This document shows positions 20,733-29,913 of a stretch of 64,000 bases of DNA, piece after piece. Each line of letters starts with the position of its first letter. Position 1 is the stretch's first letter. Both the position numbers and the translations under genes were made by a program. Location of the stretch: positions 62,001 through 126,000 of the forward strand of contig CAZQGO010000002.1 of NCBI GenBank assembly GCA_964593065.1, read 5' to 3'. This DNA is from CAZQGO01 sp964593065 (GTDB taxonomy: Bacteria > Oederibacteriota > JAAXVQ01). Below the pieces are notes generated by a model. That model saw only the letters and a list, made by a program, of their open reading frames with translations. It was not told where the DNA came from and did not search any database.

Positions 20733-23375
20733 TTATTTGATGACCGCCACCTTTCGGGTCTGATGGTAGCGCGATTGACCCTCGGCGTGTATCAGGTAGA
20801 CGCCGCTGGCCACGGTCTCCCCGCGCTCGTTCCTGCCGTCCCATTGCAGCAGGGCGATGAAGGGATAGGCCGGGGAAAAGCCCGGAGGAATATCTTGATC
20901 GAAGAGCGTCCGCACGTGTTCGCCGGCCAGGTTATAGATCTTGATCCAGACTCTTCCCGGCTGGACCTGGTACAGCTGGATGGGCACGAATTCCTGGAGC
21001 GCAGGGTTGAAGGCGTTGCGCAGGACCTCCAAATGGTTGGTGGGCGCCTGCAACACCACTTGCGCGAGCGGATAGGCCGGACCTTCGTGGTACAGAAGGT
21101 TCGCGGCGTCGAAATCCAGGGCGTGCACGCGGTAGTAATAGGCGGCGCCATAGTCGACGTCCAGGTCGACATAGGCGTAGGAGGTGATGGTGGCGGAACC
21201 CACGTCGAGGGTGGGGGACGCTCCCAGCAGGGCGAAGGTGCCGCCGCCGTCCTCGCTGCGGTACAGGTTGTAGCCGACGATGGGATAGTCGCCGGGTACG
21301 GAGGCGTTCCACTCCAAGCGGACGCTCTTGCGCAGCTGCGCGGTGCGCAGCGAGGGGTCGGGGGGCAATTGCGGCGGCCTGAAGGGAATGGCCCAGCTTT
21401 GGGCGGAGCGGGTGCTCTCGCCGGCGTCATTCACGGCCGTCATGGCATAATAATACCTCACCGTGTTCGTGAGGCCGGCGCCGTCGACGGTAACGTTTTC
21501 GGTGGGCTGAATGTTCTGAATGGGCACGCCGAATTGATTGGCGTCCAGACTGCGGTACAAATAATAGGCGGAGGCATTGGAAACGGACCGCCAGATGATT
21601 TCCACCTGCCGGTCTCCGGAAATGAGCTGCAACTGCTCGGGCGGATACGGCGGCACGGCCACATTCGCGGTGGCCGTCAGGGCCAGGGCGTCCGGGATCG
21701 TTTGCCCCAAACCGTTGCTGGCGGTCAGTTTGTAAAAATACGCGCCGTTGGCAAGGTGGTTGTGGGCGTAGGCCGCGCCCGCGGTCGTGGTCAGAAGAAC
21801 CGGCTGCCCGTAGCCGCTGTCGGTTTGGTAGAGGGAGTAGACCGCGCCGGTCGTGTCGCCCGCGACCCAGGACAGGAGGATGCTGTCCGCCTGGACTTGG
21901 GTTGCCAAGGCCACGGGCGCGGCCAGGGGCTGGGCTTGCACGGTCACCGTGTTGGACAGGCCGGCGGGCTTGCGGGCCTGCAGGGAAAACGCATACACGG
22001 TTCCATTGCTCAAACCCTGGGCGACGCGGGTGGTGGCGGCATCGCCCGGCAGGTCCCCCAGGTAATTCCCGTCGCGGTACAGGACATACCCCGTGAGGGC
22101 GTCCGCCTCCGGATTGGACCAGGACAGGTCCACGCTGGCGGAAAGGCCCACCTGGGCCTGGAACGCGGAGGGGGGAACCGGCAGCGCGTTGGCGGTCGGG
22201 GTCGCGTACACCGCCGCGCTCAAAGGCCCTTCCCCCAGGGGATTGACCGCGCTGACGGCGTAGGGATAAGCCAGCCCGTTGACGACGCCGGTGTCGAGGA
22301 ATTCCGGAGCCCCCGTCACGGCGTAGGGCGTCGTGGAATTGGGATCATAATCGGCGCGGTACACGCGGTAGGCGGTCGTGCCGCCGCCGGCCGCGTTCCA
22401 GGTCAGTTTGACGAAACCCGCCCCGCCGTAGGCGAGCAGGCCGGCGACGGGTCCGGGGAGGCTGCGCGGCACGGCCGTGGCGGTCGTCCTGGCGCTCAGG
22501 GAATTGCCGAGCAGGCTGGCCACGTAAAAATAGTAGCGCACATCATTCACCAGCGGGGACACGTTCGCGGAGGCGGCGGGCGTATTGATCGCGACCTCGC
22601 CCGCTCCGGGCGTGGCCGTATAGAAAAGGCGGTACCCCTCCGCGCCGCTCACCGCATCCCAGGCCAGGGCAACGGCTCCGTCCTGGGCCGTGGCCGTCAC
22701 CGCGCCGGGCGCCGCCGGAGCCCCCGCCAGGGTGGTGGGGGCAGAGACTTGGGCCGACGCCGGACCCGTGTTTCCCTGGGAGTCCACGGCCGCCACGCGA
22801 TAGAGATAGGCGTTGGCCGTTCCGGTGGCGGACACGGCCGCATCCAGGTATTCCGTCGCGGGGGCGGTCACGAAAAAGGATGCGGCCACGGCCGTGGGCG
22901 TCGTTTCGCGGTAGATCGCATACCCCGTCACGGGGAACGTTTCCTGGACCACCTGGCTCCAGGTTAATCCGACCTGCCAGGCCGGCGCGGATGCGGCGGT
23001 GGCGGTGAGGCCCGCCGGCGCCAGGGGCAGGACCGCGGGGATGGCCGTGACGGTGACCGACAGCGGCCCTTCCCCGGCGGCATTGACCGCCGAGACCGCC
23101 AAGGCGTACGCCGTGCCGTTCACCAGGTTCGAGAGCAGCGTGGCCGATTCGGGCGGAGACCCCTGAAGCCGGCCGACCTCTCCCCCGTCCTGGTAGATCA
23201 CGTAGGCGCTGACATTCTCCCCCGGCGGCGAAGCCTCCCAGACCAGGCTGACCGCGGTGTTCCCGGCCTGGGCCCGCACATTGCCGACTTGAGCGGGCGC
23301 AGCCGCCGCGAAGCCGCCCCCTGCCGTCCAGCCGGCGAGGACGGCAGCAAGCATGAAGCGCGCCAGGTTTCGCAT
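20733..23375 (-). CDS. secreted FN3-repeat protein with FlgD-like C-terminal domain
   Basis: 880 residues with a signal peptide (ending near GGFAAAAPA). About eight fibronectin type III-like modules run from residue 28 to 785, each carrying the usual W, Y.IYR/LYR and YAVSAVN features. The last 90 residues form a FlgD-like/sorting-type module with IKIYNLAGEHVRTL, WDGRNERGE and ASGVYLIHAE. AGGGGGA precedes the ATG. It lies 42 bases downstream of the SprA-like gene in the same direction and ends before a terminator, so the two form an operon. It is a likely surface adhesin or structural protein exported by a dedicated route. Confidence 0.87.
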   Translation of the reverse strand: MRNLARFMLAAVLAGWTAGGGFAAAAPAQVGNVRAQAGNTAVSLVWEASPPGENVSAYVIYQDGGEVGRLQGSPPESATLLSNLVNGTAYALAVSAVNAAGEGPLSVTVTAIPAVLPLAPAGLTATAASAPAWQVGLTWSQVVQETFPVTGYAIYRETTPTAVAASFFVTAPATEYLDAAVSATGTANAYLYRVAAVDSQGNTGPASAQVSAPTTLAGAPAAPGAVTATAQDGAVALAWDAVSGAEGYRLFYTATPGAGEVAINTPAASANVSPLVNDVRYYFYVASLLGNSLSARTTATAVPRSLPGPVAGLLAYGGAGFVKLTWNAAGGGTTAYRVYRADYDPNSTTPYAVTGAPEFLDTGVVNGLAYPYAVSAVNPLGEGPLSAAVYATPTANALPVPPSAFQAQVGLSASVDLSWSNPEADALTGYVLYRDGNYLGDLPGDAATTRVAQGLSNGTVYAFSLQARKPAGLSNTVTVQAQPLAAPVALATQVQADSILLSWVAGDTTGAVYSLYQTDSGYGQPVLLTTTAGAAYAHNHLANGAYFYKLTASNGLGQTIPDALALTATANVAVPPYPPEQLQLISGDRQVEIIWRSVSNASAYYLYRSLDANQFGVPIQNIQPTENVTVDGAGLTNTVRYYYAMTAVNDAGESTRSAQSWAIPFRPPQLPPDPSLRTAQLRKSVRLEWNASVPGDYPIVGYNLYRSEDGGGTFALLGASPTLDVGSATITSYAYVDLDVDYGAAYYYRVHALDFDAANLLYHEGPAYPLAQVVLQAPTNHLEVLRNAFNPALQEFVPIQLYQVQPGRVWIKIYNLAGEHVRTLFDQDIPPGFSPAYPFIALLQWDGRNERGETVASGVYLIHAEGQSRYHQTRKVAVIK

Positions 23376-23417
23376 CTTCGTCCCCCTGCCGAACCCCGGT
23401 GCCGCGTCCGCGAGCCT

Positions 23418-26400
23418 TTAAAAGGTCGCGTTCAAGCCCAGGGAGAGTCCGATGGCATAGTAGTTCTTATTGCCCTCGGTGAAATTATAATACCATTGGT
23501 TCGTCACCTTCAAATTTCCCTGAACGTTCCGCCACAAGGCATAGTCGAAGGTGGTGTCATTGGTGTAGGTGTCCGTGCTCAGCTCGTTCCCGCTGATGCC
23601 CTGCTCGGTATTCCGCACCAGCTTGATGTTGAACAAATTGGAGATGCGCAGGGCCTGCTCGATCTTCAGGATGGCGCCGTTGAAGGGCCAGAAATTGGGC
23701 AAGCGGATGGGCTGCTGCATCTTCAGGTCGTAGGACAGGGAGATCCCGCCCGAGTATTCGTTGCGCGTGGTGATGATGTTGAGATTCTGGCCGCTTTGAT
23801 TGGCGGTGGTGTTCATGCCCAGCGCCAGGTTGCCGTTCAAATCGTATCCGACCCGGAACGGCAGCGTCAGCGTGGTGTTGTGCCCGATGACCCGTGAAGT
23901 CTCGATGTCGTTGGTATCGAAGTAACGGCTGCGGGTATAGGTGTAGTCCACGTTCAACAGCTGCAGCTTGATCAGCTCGCTGAAGGAAGGAATGCGGTTC
24001 CAGATGACGTTGGCGCCGGTGGACAGGGTCTGCTGGGTGTTGAAATTCAGCAAGTTCATCTTGCGCGACCAGTAGTAGGAGTATTTCGGGACCAGGGTCA
24101 CGACGGAAAAGAGGTTGATGTTGCTGTTGACGGTGTCGGTGTAGGATTTGGAATTGATGTTGGCCCGGTTGAATACGTCCTCGAAGGGATGGGCGTGATC
24201 CACCGGGGCGTCAAAGCCGTCGGGGTTGATCACCCACAGATCGGAAAAATCCAATTTCCCGATGGGATCCTCGGTGGGAGTGAGCGGGGTGTCGTTTTTA
24301 TGTTCGAAGGTTGCGGACACGTTGTAGCTCCGGCTTAAATTGAACTTCGGAAACTGCGACCAGCCCAGGATATCCCCGGGGGCCAGCCCCAGGCGCAGAT
24401 CCAGGGTCCCGCTGGGGATCGAAAGGGTGTTGTTGACGTAATCGCGCACATTGGTCATCGAATAGGCCGCCGAGGGAGAAAGCACCGGCAGGTTGAGAAT
24501 GTCGGCGTTCAGCTTGGCGATGCGCTCGATCCGTGCCACCCGGTAATCGTCGGAAAAATAGCGGTTGTTGTCGGGCGTGAAGGCGGGATTCAGTTCGGAG
24601 TAAAAGCGGTACAGGGTCAGGTAACCGCGGCTGCTGGCTTGGGAATAGGTGAAGCTGGGGCTCAGGTTCAGATATTCGATGGGACGGTAACTGCCGTTGT
24701 AGGTATAGCGTTCCTCGCGCGAATGCGACCAGCGGTCGTACAGGTCATAGCGGGCCAGCTTCGTGACGCCCTCGGGATCGTAGACTAAGTGGACGTCCTC
24801 GTAGGTCAGCGAACCGTTCAGGGAGGTGGAACCGATGGGAATGTCAAAGATGGCATCCGGGAAGCGGTAGGAAATCGCAGGCGACAGCGTCTGCCGTTCC
24901 TCGAGGTTGTTGACTCCGTTTTGCTGGCTGATGTAATCCGTGGTCTTGCGCTGGCGCGAGCCCCTGACCGAAAGGTCCAGGCCGGTGATCTCGCTGAAGC
25001 CGATGTCGCCCGAGATGGCTTCCGTGGTCAGGTCGGGCGTGGCGTAACTGTTGGAATAGGCCGGGTCCGAGCGGTGCTCCAGCTCGGTGTAGTTTTCGTT
25101 TCTGGACCAGGTGACATTGACGGGCAGGAAGGCGAATTGGGTCATTTGGGCGCTGACCCGGGAGGACGTGGCGTGCTGCTTCCCGGAGGGCGTTTCGTCG
25201 ATGGTCAGAAAATCGGAACCCATGTCGCGCAGCTCCGTCCCCACGGTCAGAATGTCCGACACCTTGGTATTGGAGGCCAAGCGGAAGGCATTGCCCAGCC
25301 GCGCCCGCCCGTCCGTGACGCGGAGATTGTTCAGCCACAGGATTTCGTCCTTGCTGAAGGTGTTGGGATTCTTCACGCCGATGGATATCTGCGTTACCCG
25401 GGTCAGGCTGGGAATGACGCCCGGCTGGAAATGCTCGCTGCGGTTCAGGTCGCTTCCGTCCAGTTCCACGGTCAGGGTGTGCCAGCTGCCCAGGGGAACC
25501 TCGTCCAAGGACAGGTTGTACTGGTAATAGTTGTTGTCGTCGATGCCGAGCCGGATGAACAGGTTCTCGCCGTAATCCAGCGGCGTTTCCTTATACACGT
25601 CCACGCGCAAATAGCGGTAGCCGGAATAGTCGTAGCCCGCGCCCAGGGTCAGCTGGCGCCGCAGGAAGTAGGCCGCCTGACCCGCGACGCTGGTCGCCAG
25701 GGGGTCCACCACGTCCAGGCGGTTCAGATTATACTGGAGCATCAGGGCCCGTTCGCCGCGGACCTCCTGGGCTTCGTTGTTTTTGTCGTAAATGTAGAAG
25801 TTGGTGTTGGGTACGTAGTTCGCGTCGGTCTCCAGGCTGATCGCCGTGGCGTTGAACTTTTTGGGATCCGGTTCGGCCAGCAGGTTTCCCGCCAAATCCC
25901 GGGTACCGGGGGCCACCATGGCCTGCCATTTGTTGCCGGTCAGCTGGATGCTTTCGAATTGCACGTAGCCCGCGCTGGGCACGGCCGAGGCGCCGTTGAC
26001 CCAGAGGCGCACGTGCTTGATGAAACTCAGGAACTGCGTACTCTGGACCTGGTCCGTGGGCAAAACGTCCCCCAGGCGCCGGGTAAACTGCGTGAGCGGA
26101 ATCTTGATGAAATTCCAGCCGGGGGACAACACCTGCTCGTATTCATAGTAACTCTGGGTGGTGTCGAGAGTGTCGTTGCGGTCGAGGTCCTCGGTGTTCA
26201 AACGGTTGTTCCCCTCGCCCCAATAGCCGGGAGGGGCGCCCGCGGCGTACACGCCGGGAGGCCCCAGGGGATCCGTCCGGATGACGGGCTGGTTGTTTTC
26301 GTAAACCAGATAATGATTGATGCCGACGTCCTCCCCCGGGCCGAGGTTGATGCGGTCGCCCTCGAAATTCAGGCGTCCGTTGCCGTTGGAATCCTCGCTG

Positions 26401-29400
26401 ATCACCCCCAGGTCGAAACGCAGGGTCACGGGCTGGCTGGCGTCCGCGGAGGAAAAAACGGAAATTTCCAGGTAGCGGTAGTCGTGGAGGTTGGTCCCGG
26501 CCGAGGACAGCGCGTACACGAATCCGTCCCAGTTGTTCGCGGTCAGCTGGTTGTAATCCCAGCGCAGCTGGTTCTTCTTGTCGTCGCTGTTCACCGGGAT
26601 GCGGCCCAATTCGTAGACCACCGAGGGACTGATGTAGTGCCGCATGCTCGGGGCGGGAAACTGGGTCGGCGCGCTGGAGGCGAACCAGGTGTTGTTGTCC
26701 ATCGGCAGCGATAAAATGTTGTCCGATCCGTCCATGTTGTCGACCATGGCCACGGCGTTCTCGCCCGCGCGCCGGTAGGTATTGATCTCGTAGGCGCTGT
26801 AGGCCCCTTCCGCCGCCACGTCCAGGGACACCGGCACCTTGGCCTCCTCCCCCAGGAGCGGGGACAGCAACTGGCTGAAATCGTCGGGGTTCAACGACAG
26901 CTTGGTGTCGCCGTCGATTAAGGACAGGGAGGTGGGGGTGGAACGGATATCCGGGATATCCTGGGGGGCCTGGCTGGCGTTGTACAGGAAGGTGGAACCG
27001 AGGGAGAGTTTGCTCTCGATCAAGTCGTATTCGGCCCGCGCGCCGAAGAGGTTGGATTGGAATTTGCCGCCGAAAGGCAGGTATTCGTAGGTTACGGAGA
27101 TATCCGTGCTGGCGGAAATGGCGTCGGGATTGAGAAAGGTGATGAAGCCCGTGTCGTAATCGATGAAATAATCCGTGTCGCGGCGCAATTTGACGCCGTC
27201 CTTCTTGATGACCTCGGAATTCTTAATCACGTTCCAGTGCGAGAGCTGGAAGCTGGAAATCTTGTTTTTCAGCTCGATATGGATCGAGTAGTTGTGCCCC
27301 TCGTTCGAAATGGCGCTGCCGAGCCGGCTGTTGTAGGCGGGATTATAGGAATCGAGGCGCGTGGGATCGTAGTTGTCCGAAGTAAACAACGCCGGGGCGT
27401 TTCCGCTGGCGCTGGTTCCCTGGAAGGGGTAGGTATGGAAGAAGTGCAGCGTGCCGAAGGTGGGATCGATGGTGTAGTATTTGTCCGATTCGTCCGGGTT
27501 GGAGGGCTGCGGAATGAACTTCTCCTCCCCGCCGGTCCCGAAGATCTTGATGACGAAGGTGGGGTCGGTGCGCGGGTCGAGGATGTTCTGGAACCCGAGG
27601 GAGTAGCGGTTCATGAGCATGAGGTCATAGCGCCGCTCGCCCGTCGAAGTATTGTAGTCCTGCAGCAGGTGGGCCGTGTTCCGGGTATAGCCGCCGGCCG
27701 GCACGTACAGGGTGGCGGGGTTGAAGTCCAGATTGCCGGCGGGCGTGTACCCCACGGATATGGAATTCCCGCTGGCGTCGAGGTAGTAAAACGCGGTGGC
27801 CACCGTCCAGGCGTAGTTCAGGGTCGAGGCAAACGTGACAATGCCCCGTTCGTAGTCCACCGTGTAATCGATCCCGGGCGACAGCCGGTTGAAGGCGAAG
27901 GCCCGGGTGTTCCCCGCGGCTTCCACGCGGTTCACGCGCACCGTGTCCACGTTGTCCAGGCCGTTGGTGATGTAAATCTGCACCGAGCCGGGCAGGATGC
28001 CGTGGCTGGCGCTGGCCGTGTTCCCGAAGGGCAGGTCGGGGTGGTTCACCTGGGCGGGATCCTTGGTGAGGAAATAGGACTTGAAGGAGGAAAAGTTCAC
28101 GTCCTGGATGTCGACCACCCGCGGCGAGGCGTTGCCTTCGAATTTCTCCGTCACGGTGATGCCCTTGGTCTGCGCCCCGATGGCCGTAAAGCGGAAACGG
28201 TCCAGTCCCACCCGCAGCTTGGCGCCGAAGAGTTCCTTGTTGTAGCCGGCGAATTCGGTGCGCGGGAGGTCGAGGCGGATGTCGCCGAACGCCGCTTCCT
28301 GGATGACCTCGTCCGGATCTCCCGCGTAGACGATGGAAATCTTGCGCTGCTCTTCGGTCCGGTCGTCGTAATCCACGTCCACCGATATTTTTTTCCCGAC
28401 CTTGCCCTGCAGCTTGACCTGCAGCTCCTGGTCGAGGTTGAAGCCCTTCGTCAGGCTGGACGTGGTGGGCAGGCTGCGTTCCTTGACGCCGTCCTGCACG
28501 TCCAGGGGGAAGACCTGCGTATAACCCAAGTCGATCTTTTTCCGCCCGGATATGGTCAACGAGGATTCCGGCGGCAGGCCCGGAATGGCGGTGGAAAGTA
28601 TTCCGGTCTGCGGAATTTCCAGCGGAGGCCGCGGGCCGGACTGGGCCGGCTCCGAGTCGTCGCTCTCATTGCCGGCGTCGTCCACGGTCCGGACCCGGTA
28701 GGTGTAGTACTGCCCCAGGATCGGCTTGCTGGTGCTGTTGGATTCCGAGTCCAAGTAGCTGGTTTGCGTCACGAGCTTCCGATTGAGCGGCCCCTGCAGG
28801 TTCACCGGGTCCGTGCCCCGGTAGAGGTTATAGCCCGCCACCGGATACGTTCCGGCCGACCCCGCCGTCCAGTGCAACTCGATGCTATCGTCGGTTTTCC
28901 CGGTGGCGGTCACATCCTGGGGAGCGACGGGAGGGATATGGGGGACGGCCGAGACCTGCGAGGCGGGCGGACAAATGTTTCCCATCCGGTCCTGCGAGGC
29001 GATCATGTAGTAATACCGCTCTCCGTTGACCAGGGGATTGTCCGGCGTGCCGCGGTCCGTATAGGTCAAACCCTTGAGAGGCTGAACCTGGAGGGCTTCC
29101 CCTTGTTCCCCCTCCTGCAACGAGCGGAAGAGCAGGTAGCCCGCCAGCCCATGCTCCCCCACCGAAAACGGCGTCTGCCAGCTCAACACGACCGACTGGT
29201 CGCGTCCCTTGGCCGCTAACGCCATGGGCGGGCACAGTTCGCCCGTGTTGACAACCTCGATGCTTGTCATGGAACTCGAGTTGCCGGCGGCATCCACGGC
29301 GATCAGCGCATAATAATACCTCGCGTTCGGCTGGGGCGGCCGCAGGGATTCGGCCGCGGAATCCAGAAAATATTCCTCGCCGATGGGTTTGCGATTCAAC

Positions 29401-29753
29401 GGCTCGGGCCAGGCTTCCCCTGGCCCGGGCGCGGCGATTTCCTGCTCAGAACGGAAGACTTGGTAACGGACGGACAAGCCGAACGGAGAGGCCAGCGGTT
29501 CCCAGGCCAAAAGGACCTTGTCCGCTCCGGTTTTGGCCGCAAAACCCGAGGGGGGGCCCCAGTCCATGGCGGGCTGGGGGGTGGCTTGCGCAGAAGGCGT
29601 GGCACCTGTGGCCTGGATCGCCGGAACCGAAGCGGTTGCAGTGCTCGACCGGGCTTCGGGCAAAACATTCTCTTGGGCGAAGACCGGGCTTGCGCACATA
29701 GTCCAACAAACCAGGACAGCGAAAAAGGCCGTTTGTTTGCGCAAAGGAGACAA
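23418..29753 (-). CDS. giant SprA/Sov-like outer-membrane protein with N-terminal FN3 domains (TTG start)
   Basis: 2111 residues. A signal peptide (ending SPVFAQ) and a Pro/Ala linker lead to three FN3-like modules (about 66-375). The rest resembles SprA, the giant barrel of type IX secretion: ELQVKLQGKVGKKISVDVDY and the following IVYAGDPDEVIQEAAFGDI near 440-490 match the pattern of a repeated SprA signature (V.G.KI.V...YD...IQ..Y.G..DEII..I..GDV). The C-terminus LGLNATF fits a barrel. The TTG at 29753 is supported by GGGAGG upstream and by the signal peptide right after it. Bacteroidota SprA lacks the FN3 part. The family assignment is by eye and needs a profile search. Confidence 0.7.
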   Translation of the reverse strand: MSPLRKQTAFFAVLVCWTMCASPVFAQENVLPEARSSTATASVPAIQATGATPSAQATPQPAMDWGPPSGFAAKTGADKVLLAWEPLASPFGLSVRYQVFRSEQEIAAPGPGEAWPEPLNRKPIGEEYFLDSAAESLRPPQPNARYYYALIAVDAAGNSSSMTSIEVVNTGELCPPMALAAKGRDQSVVLSWQTPFSVGEHGLAGYLLFRSLQEGEQGEALQVQPLKGLTYTDRGTPDNPLVNGERYYYMIASQDRMGNICPPASQVSAVPHIPPVAPQDVTATGKTDDSIELHWTAGSAGTYPVAGYNLYRGTDPVNLQGPLNRKLVTQTSYLDSESNSTSKPILGQYYTYRVRTVDDAGNESDDSEPAQSGPRPPLEIPQTGILSTAIPGLPPESSLTISGRKKIDLGYTQVFPLDVQDGVKERSLPTTSSLTKGFNLDQELQVKLQGKVGKKISVDVDYDDRTEEQRKISIVYAGDPDEVIQEAAFGDIRLDLPRTEFAGYNKELFGAKLRVGLDRFRFTAIGAQTKGITVTEKFEGNASPRVVDIQDVNFSSFKSYFLTKDPAQVNHPDLPFGNTASASHGILPGSVQIYITNGLDNVDTVRVNRVEAAGNTRAFAFNRLSPGIDYTVDYERGIVTFASTLNYAWTVATAFYYLDASGNSISVGYTPAGNLDFNPATLYVPAGGYTRNTAHLLQDYNTSTGERRYDLMLMNRYSLGFQNILDPRTDPTFVIKIFGTGGEEKFIPQPSNPDESDKYYTIDPTFGTLHFFHTYPFQGTSASGNAPALFTSDNYDPTRLDSYNPAYNSRLGSAISNEGHNYSIHIELKNKISSFQLSHWNVIKNSEVIKKDGVKLRRDTDYFIDYDTGFITFLNPDAISASTDISVTYEYLPFGGKFQSNLFGARAEYDLIESKLSLGSTFLYNASQAPQDIPDIRSTPTSLSLIDGDTKLSLNPDDFSQLLSPLLGEEAKVPVSLDVAAEGAYSAYEINTYRRAGENAVAMVDNMDGSDNILSLPMDNNTWFASSAPTQFPAPSMRHYISPSVVYELGRIPVNSDDKKNQLRWDYNQLTANNWDGFVYALSSAGTNLHDYRYLEISVFSSADASQPVTLRFDLGVISEDSNGNGRLNFEGDRINLGPGEDVGINHYLVYENNQPVIRTDPLGPPGVYAAGAPPGYWGEGNNRLNTEDLDRNDTLDTTQSYYEYEQVLSPGWNFIKIPLTQFTRRLGDVLPTDQVQSTQFLSFIKHVRLWVNGASAVPSAGYVQFESIQLTGNKWQAMVAPGTRDLAGNLLAEPDPKKFNATAISLETDANYVPNTNFYIYDKNNEAQEVRGERALMLQYNLNRLDVVDPLATSVAGQAAYFLRRQLTLGAGYDYSGYRYLRVDVYKETPLDYGENLFIRLGIDDNNYYQYNLSLDEVPLGSWHTLTVELDGSDLNRSEHFQPGVIPSLTRVTQISIGVKNPNTFSKDEILWLNNLRVTDGRARLGNAFRLASNTKVSDILTVGTELRDMGSDFLTIDETPSGKQHATSSRVSAQMTQFAFLPVNVTWSRNENYTELEHRSDPAYSNSYATPDLTTEAISGDIGFSEITGLDLSVRGSRQRKTTDYISQQNGVNNLEERQTLSPAISYRFPDAIFDIPIGSTSLNGSLTYEDVHLVYDPEGVTKLARYDLYDRWSHSREERYTYNGSYRPIEYLNLSPSFTYSQASSRGYLTLYRFYSELNPAFTPDNNRYFSDDYRVARIERIAKLNADILNLPVLSPSAAYSMTNVRDYVNNTLSIPSGTLDLRLGLAPGDILGWSQFPKFNLSRSYNVSATFEHKNDTPLTPTEDPIGKLDFSDLWVINPDGFDAPVDHAHPFEDVFNRANINSKSYTDTVNSNINLFSVVTLVPKYSYYWSRKMNLLNFNTQQTLSTGANVIWNRIPSFSELIKLQLLNVDYTYTRSRYFDTNDIETSRVIGHNTTLTLPFRVGYDLNGNLALGMNTTANQSGQNLNIITTRNEYSGGISLSYDLKMQQPIRLPNFWPFNGAILKIEQALRISNLFNIKLVRNTEQGISGNELSTDTYTNDTTFDYALWRNVQGNLKVTNQWYYNFTEGNKNYYAIGLSLGLNATF

Positions 29754-29809
29754 AAAACCTCCCGCGCTTCCTGACGGAAGCGATGCAAAACCCTGGAATA
29801 TAATATTTT

Positions 29810-29838
29810 ATTATCCCAAGATAAGGAAAAACTCGCAA
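29810..29838 (-). promoter_or_regulatory. promoter for the SprA-like gene
   Basis: Minus-strand -35 TTGCGA (29833-29838), 17-base spacer, -10 GATAAT (29810-29815), about 55 bases upstream of the TTG start at 29753. It is back to back with the plus-strand promoter at 29865. Confidence 0.6.
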
Positions 29839-29864
29839 GTTTATATTTATTCGCCAAGCTTTCC

Positions 29865-29893
29865 TTGACAGTTTGCATTTATCCCCATAAAAT
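29865..29893 (+). promoter_or_regulatory. strong promoter for the glycosyltransferase-lptFG operon
   Basis: Perfect -35 TTGACA (29865-29870), 17-base spacer, -10 TAAAAT (29888-29893). The expected transcript start leaves a leader of only about 13 bases before the ATG at 29914. Confidence 0.78.
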
Positions 29894-29913
29894 TACAAAA
29901 ATATTAACAAGGG

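Noticed and set aside
20673..22967. 764-codon open frame on the plus strand
   Set aside because: It is the antisense reading of the FN3-repeat gene. The peptide is rich in Gly, Arg and His without domains, as expected for GC-rich antisense frames.
24789..29219. Two plus-strand open frames of 641 and 720 codons
   Set aside because: Both lie opposite the SprA-like gene, lack recognisable domains and have no promoter or ribosome site.
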